The notes under the pieces were generated by a model that had not been told where the DNA came from, did no database searches, and was given only the letters and a program-made list of their open reading frames with translations. Below, piece by piece: positions 47,643-59,240 of a DNA stretch of 64,000 nt (position 1 is the stretch's first letter; the number at the start of each line of letters is the position of its first letter). This DNA is from Exophiala sp. HKRS030 (taxonomy: Eukaryota > Ascomycota > Eurotiomycetes > Chaetothyriales > Herpotrichiellaceae): assembly GCA_023897205.1 (NCBI GenBank), contig JAHWDD010000004.1:1116001-1180000 (forward strand), written 5' to 3'. The translations under genes and the position numbers were made by a program.

Positions 47643-49617
47643 ATGCCTGCGAGTAAGTCAACAAAACCACAAACGGGGAGATTTTGAACGGCTAACATGT
47701 CCAAGATGGTGAGCGTTTGAGCGCAGTTGCGAGGCAACGCCGTCTGCGTGAGGCGCGCTCTGCTTCGTCCACTCCTCGAGCATCAACCCCTGACGCAACA
47801 AGCCAACAGGTTCAACCTGAATCGGTGACAATTGAGCAGAAACCTCAAGCAGTTGGTGATGGAGAAGCAGACGAGCAGCCACTCGCCGTATCTAACCAGT
47901 TCTCAACCTTGGTTGAAGCCTCCACAGTCCATTTCAGCTCTTCTCGAGAAATTGAAAATATAAATGAAAGGTCTGTTAAAGTGAGATTGTCTCGAGGTCA
48001 GGTATGTAAATTTGCCGTGTTCTATGACTAGACTGACAAGTACAGAAATGTGCTATCCTGGGTACTTGCTGTTTATGGGTCAAAGAAGGCGTGGTATCTG
48101 TGTATGGAGCCATTCTGCAGGCTTCTACTGCTACTTTCCGAATATATTCACCTGCAAATTATGCACTGCCGACAATTGAGGCGTTGACATCCAATGCCGA
48201 GTTCGAACTTGACTCCCTTGGTGGTGGGGTCCAAAATCTGCCATACAGAGGAGTGAGAGATGTCTGGCCATCGACAGGAGCTGGCAACCTGAAATTGTCG
48301 TTTCATATTTTGGGACACTCCATCGAACAGGATGCGAAGGCACTACGAAGACCAAAGGAGCTCAATACCGATGCCTGGAAGACTGTGCTGTCACAGTTTC
48401 CGAGTCCAGCCTCGACTACATCCCGGTCATCCTCGAGCCCAAGGATTGTGGTATGTGGTAGACGATCATCCGGTGTATCAACGTTAGTCAGACATCTATC
48501 GAATCGGCTCTTGACACAACAGGGCTCCAAGGGTCTTGTGTCTCTAGTCGATCTGGACAGTTCAATGCCAGAGTTTACACCACCGGGGACTATCAGCATG
48601 CTTCATATCCAGGAACCAGTCCTCGGTCCGCCATTCACACATCTTGTGCTTTCCAAACACAAACATGTGCGAGTTTTCAGGATGCATTTTCTCGGCGAAA
48701 TTGACCCTACTGACCTATCAGACTGGCACCTCGAACGAGTGAACGATCTCCTCGCTCTCGAACGAAGAATTCGCGCCCAGAAAGACAATATGCCGGTCAT
48801 TATCGTAGTCCCGAAGTGGCTCGAGAACATTGAACAGCAAACTGCTAGTCTCATATGGAAGATGATGCAACCGACAGACATTGTCTGCATGGATACACGA
48901 CAGAGCTCACCGCATCTACAACCTTGGAAGACATTGGCCGAGACTGATGGCTGTCGAATCCATCAGATCCCAGCACAAACTTTTGACAGGATACCTCCTC
49001 TTCGTGAGCATGAACTCTATATGCAGTCCTACTTTCACATGTCAGAGTCTTCAAGCAACCAGTCATACTGGGTGGACACTCCCGTTCTGGCTCTAGACCC
49101 TGTCAATCTGAACTATGGTAAGAAAATTCCGGATATCGGCGGCGTCTTGCTGTTGGGAGGGAATGTTGCCCTCGAAGACACACGTGATGCGCTCGAAGAG
49201 GGCATTGCTGCAATTTTGCTGGTCAGGCAGCAGCACATTGAGGAAGACCCGGCTTCACTTGACAAGGGTTTCGATATTGGGATGGATGGTAGAGAATCAA
49301 CAGAAGACAATGGATGGCGGGTCAGCCGCACAGAGGAGCAAGTCCCTCGATTGCTGCAAAGTCATCGTTCACATGATGCTTTTCCGTATTCTGAGAAGCA
49401 GTCGTACTGCATTGGGTTAGGAATGGTAACAGGGTTGAACGTTGTGAAACGTCAAATAAGCCTTGTCACTCCTCTTCCGTCCCAGGCACTTCTGAAGAGG
49501 CCAAAAGGATGTCAACTGGCACTTGTTGTTCAGAGAGCGACTTCGGATGCGAGATTCACATCGCACTGGGCTCGAAGAGAAATGAGAAGTACGAGAGGCC
49601 GAAGTCAAGATCCGTAA
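47643..49617 (+). CDS. GRC3: GRC3-like polynucleotide 5'-hydroxyl kinase with altered P-loop
   Basis: Relative of Grc3/NOL9, the RNA 5'-kinase that works with the Las1 nuclease in ITS2 removal and in Pol I termination. I infer exon 1 as 47643-47652 (ATG CCT GCG A), an intron at 47653-47705 with a CTAAC branch site at 47692, exon 2 at 47706-48001, an intron at 48002-48045 and exon 3 at 48046-49617. The sum is 1878 nt and 625 aa. The N terminus reads MPANGERLSAVARQRRLREA, typical of Grc3. Family blocks are KCAILGTCCLWVKEGVVSVY, VDLDSSMPEFTPPGTISM, and HELYMQSYFH. The Walker A reads GRRSSGVST where the family has GxxxxGK[ST], so the lysine is valine. Walker B has DLDSSMPEF instead of DLDPGQPEF. 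Kinase activity is therefore doubtful. The C terminus after GCQLALVVQRATSD is atypical and may be mis-modelled. Confidence 0.82.
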
Positions 49618-50568
49618 AGGACGGTGTGAAGTTGCGACGACGGATGACTCTCCTTGCGAAATTAGGCGTTATGAGTGGCGTGATTGGCAAATAAGCATCC
49701 CTGTCTTTATGCAGAGTCGTGCGGCCTCACACGGAAAAGGACGGCGAAATAGCTGCAAGATCCTTGTCAAGAAGAAGTCGAGGTGAAAGGAATGGCCATC
49801 AAACGCTCCGTAGTGTACAGTAGTTCTGCATAAACGAGGAGTTGTCATCGATCTCGACCTGATTGGACACGGCGGAAGGCGATGGCTTGATGGGCTTGGA
49901 GTGGCGGTCTGCGATCCCAACGGTCGGATGGCTGATCGAGAGAGATCTACGGAGTCTGGGTGGCCTGGAGAAATAAAATCTGTAGGTGAAAACTCCCGAG
50001 AGCCTAGAAGGAACAGAGCCCCGGAAAGCCGCCTGGTGTCATCACTGCCACTCTCCGTATTCCCAATGCAGTCACTCGCCATTGCCGCTCCCTTTGTAAT
50101 AAGGAGACTTACCACTGACCGACGACGAGGTCGCCGACACTTCCTCCTTCTCCTTCATCTTCCCACAGGCCTCACTTTCCTCTCACCTGTATTTTACTCT
50201 TTTGTCCCTTCCAACACTCGGACGCATCTCCCATCGGCGCACTGTCGCATTTATTGGTACCCACCGCCCTCGGATAGGACCGCGTCTATTCCATTCTTCA
50301 AAGCCAGATTCAACCCTTGATTCCACCTTAGGTCACACGAGTCCCAACATTACCTTCTCTGCTCCCTTCTCGACACACGCTTCACCAGCGCACCTGACGA
50401 CAAGGTTTGTACCTGGCCTGGAAAAGCTGCGTCCTTTCCTGAATCTTTGTGGGTGGAAGGAGCACTCATGGCAAGCCCCGATTCAAACAGCTGCGTTTGC
50501 CTGAGAATCATGGACAACCACGCCTATAAGCTATGAGAGAAGGCTTATAACGAGATTGGGAAACAAAC
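49618..50568. other. Spacer between GRC3 and LST7
   Basis: GRC3 3' end and LST7 promoter/5' UTR. Open frames up to 148 codons on either strand show no recognised domain. Confidence 0.5.
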
Positions 50569-52238
50569 ATGGATTTCACAGTAAGTCCACACCTATATAC
50601 CTTGGGAACTGCTTTGGCATGATTGCGCAACCGGCCTGGCGCATGACATCTTCACATGCGTCCAGGATGCGCATGCCATTTTTATCGCAACGGATGTTGA
50701 CAACTTCTCTCTAGCTCGCACTTACGCACTTCTGCGAAGCGCATGGCCCTAAATCAGTCCTCTGTACACAAGTCCTCCCGGTGCAATGTTCCTTGTGTCT
50801 TCCACCGTCGCCATCACTACGGGCCTGCTCCTCCTCCGAATCCCTTACGACACAAGTCCACGAGACCCCCTTTGAATCTACTCAAAATGGCCACCCATCG
50901 CCAAACCTCCGAAAGACTGACACCAACTTGACCTTACCAACCGACTTCTCCGGCGCTTCTACTAGCGTCGATTCTGAGACCGAGCCGGACAGTCCCACGA
51001 TCGAAAAACATCCATTGTTCCGACAAAAGCGGGAAAGTAGCCTTCAGTGGCCATATGGAAGAGCCGAAGGCGACACCTGTGCCAGCTGTAGCTTCAGCGT
51101 GCCCAAGGCCGTGGCGGAGAAACTCCCAGTGGGCGCACCAGGTAGCAAGATACCAAATGGGAAGAAGGCTACCACAGCGCCAGTTCTGCGCTCGAGAGAA
51201 TTTGTCTGTCTACGGAGAAGACGAAGTAACGACCATCACGACTCTAAACCCTCATCGTACAGTTCTTCCTTTGCCTCCTCGCAGTCTCCGGCGCGATCTA
51301 TTCCTCACTCGCATTCCGACGACTGCCATGACCATACACTAACCTACTTGACTGCGAAATCTCCCGACGATCGCGAAAGCTATGCGCAGTTGCGCGCATC
51401 AGTTATTCGGACTCTATCTTGCGAGCTGCTCCCACGCGGCATGTCGGATGGACCTTTCTGCTTTGGCGACTCGAATACGGGCTACACCATTGCTTATGTG
51501 TTCCGACTGACAGATCCGAGGGCGCGTGGACGACGACGGGCATATGCCTTTGTTGCTCTCGCAGGGAAAGATGCCAGCCGTGCATTCCAAGCATGTCCAA
51601 TGCTTTGGGAGGCGTTTGCTAGCATGGCAAAAGGAATTGAAGCCGCAGCGCAAAGACATCAAGAAGAGCAACGACGGAAAGTAGAGGAACAAGCACAACT
51701 TGCCGACTCCAAATCTTCAAGAAATTATACACCTGTGTCGTCGTTTCTGACGTCGCGTACGGTCGATCCTGATGGACACCCGCGGCGTGCAGGACAAGCT
51801 TCGCCACGCAGCTTAGCGGAGATAGTCGGCGATGAGAATATCTTTGCCTATCTACATCAATACTTTGTTGCGATCCTTCGATGTCTTGGGGACCAATTCG
51901 GAGGACTTCCACTGGCGGAAACACCTTCGGTTTATCAGTCCGTCAGTGATGAGTCGCCGCGATTCTCAAAGACTTCTGCAATGCCAACCCGAGTTCCACC
52001 AGTATCGTTCGCGCATCTTGAAAGTCTACGCGACGAGGACGCGACTCCAACGCCTCATTCCCCAAAATATCTTGAGACCCAATCCTGGCAAACCAAGCAG
52101 GATGTAACAACAAAGAGTTCGACGGATCAAGATGATCTTCAAGTCTCAAAGACGCGCGCCACCAAAGCTTTCAAACTCAACCCGTTGTGCGCGCCATTGG
52201 TGGTCAGCGAGACTGCAAAGCGACAGGTCGTGGTCTAA
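50569..52238 (+). CDS. LST7: Folliculin/Lst7 homologue
   Basis: DENN-type protein that with Lst4 acts as a GAP for a Rag/Gtr GTPase at the vacuole and controls TORC1 and amino-acid signalling. Exon 1 is 12 nt (50569-50580, ATG GAT TTC ACA), the intron is 50581-50714 (GTAAGT...CTCTAG), and exon 2 is 50715-52238. The total is 511 aa in frame. The join gives MDFTLALTHFCEAHGPKSVL, followed by the CxxC-type VQCSLCLPP and DTCASCSFSVP, which is the Lst7/folliculin N-terminal longin/uDENN region. The block SYAQLRASVIRTLSCELLPR and YTIAYVFRLTDPRARGRRRA is highly characteristic. A disordered, phosphosite-like region fills the C terminus, so the C-terminal DENN part is absent or strongly diverged, as in yeast Lst7. 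Confidence 0.88.
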
Positions 52239-53177
52239 CCGATCAAATAATAAACACCAACATCACACGCATGTACATATCACGGCGGTGACCCATGCCT
52301 TTTCTCTTTGAGGTAGGGTGGGCAACCTCACATTTTAATGACGGGACGACCTTGATATCAATTTCATACAAAGACCGTGAAAGGGGGTGGAAGGAGGGGC
52401 GTGAAGAGGCGTTATGGCATGCAATGGGGATTGGGAACATTGCAGCGTCATCAATCGATTACAGTCCATTGCCATGCTTTTGTGTGGCAAAAGTGATACC
52501 ACGATACATCGAGGGAGTTTGCTTTGCGTCTTGTTGAGCATTTAGACCCGACCGAGGGAAGAACAATGTTTTCACACCTTGTGCCTTTTGGGTGGAAGGG
52601 TGGATGAACACCTCTAGGTCGATATTTTGTTTCAATTACGGAGTACTAGTACTTGGCTACCAGGTATACTTGAAGTACTGGCCTTGCCAGCAAGCTGACA
52701 AAGGTAGTTCTTATATACCTAGGTAGTTGGTGAAGTAGCAATGATGAATGAATAGAAGTGGTTGTCTTGATATGATCTTGAAAAGAAATGTATTCTCTAG
52801 GTAGTCTAGTGAATCGGATTGAAAAGAGAGAATCTTCCATACTCCGTATTACCACCCAAAAGGGGTAGATATTTTGACTCCCATACCATAACGAAACCCA
52901 TATTCCTGACGTTTATTGTTGTCTCCTGTGACGCTCCTTCAACAGGATTTACCATTTTGTGAGATGGAAACCCGACATCAACACTTCTTGAAACACAGCA
53001 GCCCAGCGACCCATCCCATCGTCTTTCTCATCCATCATCGTCATCATCGTCGTCGTCGTTGTTGTTGTTGTTGTTGTATTGTGTATCACATCTCATCGCA
53101 CCGCATCGCGCAAGGCGGGGCGACGATGTATTGTCTCTGAGTGGTACGTGACACGGTGTTTGAAGTACGGAGTGAGG
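52239..53177. other. LST7 downstream spacer
   Basis: AT-rich spacer with TACGGAGTAC at 52637-52646, TACTCCGTA at 52840-52848 and a triplet microsatellite at about 53033-53077. No gene is recognised. Confidence 0.5.
53033..53077. repeat. (ATC/GTC)n-(GTT)n compound microsatellite
   Basis: Runs of CATCATCGTC, GTCGTC and about six GTT triplets follow one another directly. Confidence 0.9.
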
Positions 53178-53378
53178 TTAGATGAGATTGAACTCGGTCT
53201 TTCCTTGTTGTTCCTTGACCTCCCTCAAAGTGGCCAGTGGTCTCGGTTTTGGTAGACTTGAGGAGGTGGTCAATTGGTGAGTTTTGTTGGTGGTCTGAGG
53301 CATGTTGTAAACAATGACAAACGGAGCGAGTGCGGTGGCCGTGGTGGCGAGGAAGGTGGTCAAAGTGAAGTGAGACAT
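53178..53378 (-). CDS. Possible small membrane protein, 66 aa
   Basis: Open frame starting at the ATG at 53378 (MSHFTLTTFLATTATALAPF). Third positions are strongly C-biased, as in the expressed genes nearby, whereas the surroundings are low-complexity. Residues about 5-25 are hydrophobic and could form a signal anchor or one membrane helix. The rest is hydrophilic, ending REVKEQQGKTEFNLI. No family is recognised. It may be a real small mitochondrial or secretory-pathway protein, or chance. Confidence 0.4.
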   Translation of the reverse strand: MSHFTLTTFLATTATALAPFVIVYNMPQTTNKTHQLTTSSSLPKPRPLATLREVKEQQGKTEFNLI

Positions 53379-54471
53379 TTTTGTGGTTTGTTGTTGTTTG
53401 TTTGCGCGCGCGCGTGTGTGTGTGTGTACGATTTTGAATCTTTTGGTTTTCCTTGTTTGGAACTTACTTCTCTGGAGAGAGCGAGATGTGATGTTGTCTT
53501 GTCTTTGTCTTGAATCTTTTGTCTATCGATCTTGTAAAGCTTTTTTGGGATTGTTTGTCAAGCAAAAAGGCAACAAAGAGAGGGATCTTGAAAACAGCAA
53601 ATCTAATGCTCTAATTGATTCTAGTAACAGAGTAAAAACCAAATAAGTGAGTGAGTTTGGGTGGGTGTGTGTGTGTGTGTGTGAAAAGAAAGAAGAGAAC
53701 AAACAAAAGTACTCAAAAAGTAGTCGCGAACCTCCAAATAAGGGAATCTGGCGGTGGCGTAGAGAACCGAAAGGAAAAAAAAAAAAGATAAGGGGGGAAA
53801 ATTCTAATCAACGCAGGGTATTACGAGTACCCTCCATAGGAGAGGTACAAGGGAGTCGGAGAACAGATACCGCTCGCGCCGCGCAATGTCACATTGTGAA
53901 GGGAATCGACGTATCATTTTACGTTTTTAACCAAAAGGCGTGTGTGGATGGAACAAACAATTGTACAGTATGTAAGAGGAGGGCAGGGATGTTTGTGGAA
54001 TGTTCGGAGATTCAGGCTTATGACAGGGCCATGTCTGACTCGGAACGCGCTAAGGACCAGGCACGGAGTAGACATGTACGGAGTGACTCGGGGTAAAGGG
54101 CCGGTCGAACGCGTTTAGCAAGGGGGGAAGGGGAACTTTGGGGTAGTTTACGGAGTATCTACAAGTCCAGGAGTACGCCGTACACAGTAAGGAGTACTGC
54201 CCCGTACGGGCACCGGAGTAGGTACAATACCTAAGGGTATCCCGTCCGTAAAGTAATTAAAATGTACATACGGATATGCACCACTCTTTATGTTACTAGT
54301 AAGCTCGAAATTGTTGTTTAAACAGGTAAGACTCTACGGATAAACTCTTTGGTGACTTTTGTACGGAGTATTTCTAACAAAAACATCTTCTCCTTTTTAC
54401 TGTCTCTATGTACACAAAGGCAAAACAGAATAAATTTATGTACTAGGTAGGTACCGATTATCTCGATTACA
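53379..54471. other. Microsatellite-rich spacer
   Basis: Contains a (CG)n(TG)n run at about 53404-53428, a (GT)n run at about 53663-53682 and a poly-A run near 53777. TACGGAGTA occurs at 54149 and 54362, with several near-copies around 54062-54230. No gene is recognised. Confidence 0.55.
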
Positions 54472-56364
54472 TTACATACAACTAGGACAACGATCCTCCT
54501 CATCCAATATGTACTCTACACCATTCTGGTCCTTTCCGACCCGAAACCCTTCTGCCGGGTTCAACCTGACGAACCTTTTACGCCAATAACCACGGACATC
54601 TTCATCAAACTCCAACAAATCATACATTCTTTCAAACTCGTCTTGAAGTTTGGCACATCTCAACCTGTACTTGTTGGCTTGTTTCTTTCGAAACGACACC
54701 GGCAAATGATCAGGACTTGATGAGCTGGGAGAACATGGACTGTCGTTGACCCCAAATTGTTGATCACCGCCGCACAAGGCCATTCTTTCTGCGGTCCTCA
54801 CGAGACACAAGGTGAAATGGGTCCAATGAGCAATCTCATCGAAATCCATCGTACCGATATGTTGACGGAACTCGATCGTTTTGGCCCCTCCCTGATAGGT
54901 CAACGGTTCAAAATTGACAAACTTGTACCTCGTTTCGAGCACCAAATTACCGGAGCCGTCAAGTTTCGGTCGAAGGGTGGCGTCCATGAGTTTGGCGAGA
55001 CCAGATGGTGTCATGTCCTTGTGAAAGATTTTTTTCTGGGCCTTGATGAGGTCGACCGATTCGACATTGTGACGACACCAATGAGAAGATCGTCTGATAC
55101 CCATCAGGTTCGTCTGGACGTAATGTGAATCCCAATCGGAACGACATCGTCGACTTTCGTGGTGGAGTACATTGATCAATTCTTCAAACTGTACCAGTAA
55201 GTAAGCCAAATGCTGAAGAATAGGTAATGGGATCATTTCATCATCATCGTCGTCGTCGTCGTCATCACTGTGGTCCATGCTACTGCTGCTGCTGCTGCTG
55301 TCTTGACGAGGAGGAGGCTTACGGGCAACGTGGACATGGAACCCACAAGACTCATTGACAAAAACCCCAAAGGGGTCTTTGGGTTTGCCATGTAATGCCT
55401 CTAAATAACTTGAAATTTCTCGTAGCGCGTCGCTGGACCTAAAAACATCAAAAGACAAAAATTCGTAAGGAGCTGTCAATACCCTAGACACGAGTTCTTG
55501 TCCAGACACCACCCAATCTCCCTCGTCTTCAGCATCGAGTCTATCTGGAATATACTTGGAAAGTTTCTCCGGTTCGTCAATCGATCCGTCCTGTTGTCAC
55601 ACACGAGATTAGTGAGTCGACACTTTGAACGCCTGACATGAGACATGTCAAAACAACAAACGTACCACTTGAATGTTCCACGAACCATAACCTCTCTCAC
55701 CGACGGTACATTCCAGGCCGGAATTTTCCAAGATAGACTGTGTCAAGAACATTGTTGCCGAGGGTAGGCCGATACGTGCATTTTGATGGCGATTGGACCT
55801 GCCGCGGTCAGTACGAGATACGACAACAACTCTTCTGTGATGTACGTCGTCGTCATCGTTGTGCTCTTCCGTCTTCTCGGATGGCTCACTACTTTCCCAG
55901 TCCATGGACGATTCACTTTCTTGGTCGGAGCTCAACGCAAAGTCATCTCCACTTCCGGTGTCATCATGCCCAAAAAGGTCCTTGTCCGTCATCCCATCGG
56001 TACCCATCCATTCGAACCCCACTCTCGGGTTCAGGTCGAAAGCGAAGACGTACTCTAGCTCTATACCAAACGTTAGCGACATGACCTGCTGCTGGTGCTG
56101 GTGCTGTTGCTCCTGCTGCCCCTGTCGAGGTGGTGATAAAAAGTGACGCCAATACAACGGGGGCGAGTAGATGGAAGAAACGGGAGTGTCTAGGTGTGAT
56201 CGCTGACGGACTGAATGCTGGCTATGACTCGATTCTGGACGTTCATGTTGACAAATGTCAGTCTGTAAAGGTGCCGGACGTCTTGGGTGTTGATCTGGGG
56301 ACAAGATTAGTCAGTTTTACTCCAAGTTCACCAACACCACCACTTCAGGTAGATACTTACTCAT
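54472..56364 (-). CDS. Amidoligase_2-family protein (COOH-NH2 ligase fold)
   Basis: Predicted ATP-dependent carboxylate-amine ligase of the glutamine-synthetase/GCS-like superfamily. I read exon 1 as 4 nt (56361-56364, ATG A), an intron at 56295-56360 (GTAAGT...CCCCAG), exon 2 at 55666-56294, an intron at 55591-55665 and exon 3 at 54472-55590. The sum is 1752 nt and 583 aa, beginning MNQHPRRPAPLQTDICQHER. Signature motifs are FGIELEYVFAFD (the Glu-x-Glu strand), SCGFHVHVARK (the Gly-Phe-His-x-His strand) and KTIEFRQHIGTMD (Arg strand). The second exon has an acidic insert and exon 3 has Ser and Asp runs coded by triplet repeats. The terminal CPSCM is unusual. The biological substrate is unknown. 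The exon 2-3 join reads WNIQVDGSIDEPEKLSKYIP, as in the family. Confidence 0.8.
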
Positions 56365-56804
56365 TTAACTAGGTAGGTATTTCCTCGTTGATGTGCTTTC
56401 TCAATACAAGTTGCGCATGTAGTTTTGTTTCCTGCTGCACAATCTGGCGTAATCAAGGAATTATAACATGGTCCGAGCAAAGGCATCGTCAAACAAAGAA
56501 ATACCTCGACGTCTTCGAAATAGATCACAAGTGTCAAAAGAAGTTGACAATGAGACACCAAAAGCGAACAAAGAGCCAAACCTAGCAAGTGACAAATGTC
56601 AAGAATATCGCTGAAAGAAACTGTCGAGTCGAAGAAGTGGCCGACTCCGGCGTTGATCATGTCCGATAGTCTTGTCAACAAGATAGACCCTCGCAGGAAG
56701 GAAGTGTCTTTGCATTTGCAGTTCAGATGAGGGATCTCAGAGTCCAAACCCGACATTATATAATACAACCTGTATAGTATACTTTCCCCATCGTCGACCA
56801 TGTC
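56365..56804. other. Spacer between the amidoligase and GUF1 genes
   Basis: Open on the minus strand for 146 codons but without family features or good codon use. It is taken as GUF1 3' flank plus amidoligase promoter. Confidence 0.45.
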
Positions 56805-58830
56805 CTACTTTGCAAGGAACGCTTGAAAGGCTGAATGCTCAATAACCACATTACCCACAGCTTTCAACTTCTTGCGACCTTCTTTTTGTTTCTCCAAAAG
56901 TTTCATTCGTCTCGTTTTGTCGGCTGCATGTAATTTCGCGAGGACGTCCTTCCGATATGGTTTGATGGTTTCTCGAGCGATAATCTGTTTCCCAACAGCA
57001 GCTTGTATGATGATCTCGAACATCTGCCGATCAACATGTTCTTTGAACTTCTCGACCCATTGTTTGCCCACATAGCGTACTTGAGATTGGTGTAGAACAC
57101 GCGACACGGCATCCACTGGTTCTTTGTTCACCAACAATTGGAGCTTGACAATGTTGCTCGAACGCCAGTCAGCTTCCTCGTAATCGAGCGTCGCATATCC
57201 TTTAGTGTTTGACTTTAGCTTGCCAAAGAAGTCGTCAACCAGCTGAGCTAGCGGCATCTCGTACTTGAGGATGACCTGGGAAGAAGTGAAATATTCCATA
57301 GACTTCTGTTCACCACGGTTGGCTTCGCACAGCTCCATGACTCTCCCAAGGTACTCTTCAGGGAATGTTAGAGTCGCTAGAACATATGGCTCACGCAGCT
57401 CTGCAACACCCCGGCGCGCTTCATCATTGTCGGGGAACTCGGCAGGATTGGTGATAATCTCCTCTCTGCCATCATTGTAAATGACCTTGAAAGGTACTGT
57501 AGGGGGTGTGATGATGATGCTGGTTCCGTGTTCCTGTCTCAGACGATCTTCAAACACAGAGCAGTGCAAGGTACCCAAAAACCCGAGTCGAAAACCTGCA
57601 CCTAGCGCCTGTGACGATTCTTTCTGTACCGTCACACTTCGATCGTTAAGCAAAAGCTGATTGATGCTATCCTCGAGATGCTCAAATTCACTTTGATCGA
57701 CCGGGAAGGCAGCCACAAAAACCATGGGCTTGGGTTCCTCAAAGCCAGGGAGGGGTTGAACTTGCTTCTGAAAGCCTACTCTTGAATATGTGTCACCGAT
57801 CTTCGCTTCGCTGCTCTTCCTCATCGAAGGGTTAAAGTAAACATAGCCCACTTGTCCCGCTCGTAGTACTTTCTGTGGTGTCTGATCAGGATACATAATA
57901 CCAACCTCCCCAACGGTGTAACGGTTTCCAGTTGCGAAAGAGACGATTTGATCACCAGCCCGAAGCTCGCCATCAAACAGTCGTACCAATAGAACAACAC
58001 CTTTGTAGCTCGAATACCATGAGTCGACCAAATAGAGTCTGAGCGGCTTTTTAGGGTCACCAACTGGCCTACTTCAAGTCAGCAGTGAATGATATGCTGT
58101 CTGAGTATACTCACGCAGGTATCTGCTCAACAACTGCCGGGAGGATTGATTCGACATTCAGACCTGTCTTTGCTGACACGAGGACAGCACTGTCAGGGTC
58201 CAACTCGAAAGTATCGTGCATTTGCTCCAAGGCCCGGGGTGGGTCGGCATGAGGCAAGTCGACTTTGTTGATGACCGGTATCAGTGACAGGCCCTGAGCG
58301 AAGGCCAGGTAGAAATTCGCAACTGTCTGGGCTTGGATGCCTTGACTTGCATCAACTAGCAAGAGAGCGCCGCCACAGCTCGCATAGCTACGAGCGACTT
58401 CAGCTCTGAAGTCGACATGACCAGGGGTATCAACAAGGTGGAGGAGATAATCGTCCCCTTTGTAGCTGTAGATCATGGAGCATGTCTGCGCCTTGACTGT
58501 AATGCCTCGCTCTCTTTCAACATCTAGCTTATCCAGGACTTGCTTGTTTGCACCGGGTTCGATCGTGCCTGTAAGTTCGAGCAGGCGGTCACTGAGGGTG
58601 CTCTTGCCATGGTCAACATGCGCAACAATGCAGAAATTGCGATACCGTTCGATTGGGATGGTTGCAATTTTTTTCTCGAGGTCGCTTGGAACGGATGGTG
58701 CGGCGCGAAAGGCAGTTGATGAAGTGAATGATCGAAAGGACGGGTATTTAGTGTTCAACGACCATATTGGGGCAGAAGGAGCTAAAAATGCAGCTCTTCG
58801 CCGTGCAAAGACCTGCGGCCATCCTTTCAT
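56805..58830 (-). CDS. GUF1: Mitochondrial translation factor GUF1 (EF4/LepA)
   Basis: Ribosome-associated GTPase of the mitochondrial matrix that supports fidelity of mitochondrial translation under stress. Exon 1 is 58115-58830, the intron is 58069-58114 (46 nt) and exon 2 is 56805-58068. The total is 660 codons and 659 aa, the family norm. The start [20 protein letters not shown] is Arg/Ala rich and a good mitochondrial presequence. GTPase motifs are G1 [10 protein letters not shown]2 [10 protein letters not shown]3 DTPGHVDF, G4 NKVDLP and G5 VSAKTG. The LepA C-terminal domain follows, with [20 protein letters not shown] and the Lys/Arg-rich tail. The splice join reads [20 protein letters not shown]. 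Confidence 0.96.
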
Positions 58831-59240
58831 GCCAGTGAGTGTGGGTGATTCAAGTCATGAATGCGCCGTCGAATGTTCTGCTCTAAGGCCGCAGTCCGAG
58901 AAAATGTCCAGGCGTTGATGCCCGAAGATTTGCCAGCGCAAGCAATAGTTCTACCACTCCGGAGCCCTCAGGAGACGGTTGCCGCTTTTGACTACATGTC
59001 TCGATACGCCTTGATTACGCCTTGGCACGTGATTGTATTGACCTTAGACGTCCTCGTCCGAATCCAGGTTGAGATTTCATGACCTTATAGAACTAAATGG
59101 AAGAAATTTTGCGGATGTGATACGTGTATATGGAAGAGCAAAAGCCGCCGCGAAGGACGACTAGAAGTAGCGTGACCTACACTGCCACAGTTTCCCCTAC
59201 GAAACTGCGCGGTCCGAAGCAGTACAACAAGCAAATCCGA
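58831..59240. other. GUF1 promoter region
   Basis: Spacer upstream of GUF1 and downstream of the small membrane protein gene. No gene is seen. Confidence 0.45.

Noticed and set aside
47697..47730. ATG at 47697 or 47706 as the GRC3 start
   Set aside because: Both run into TGA within a few codons and are out of phase with the conserved reading; the 47643 start with a 53-nt intron restores the Grc3-like N terminus.
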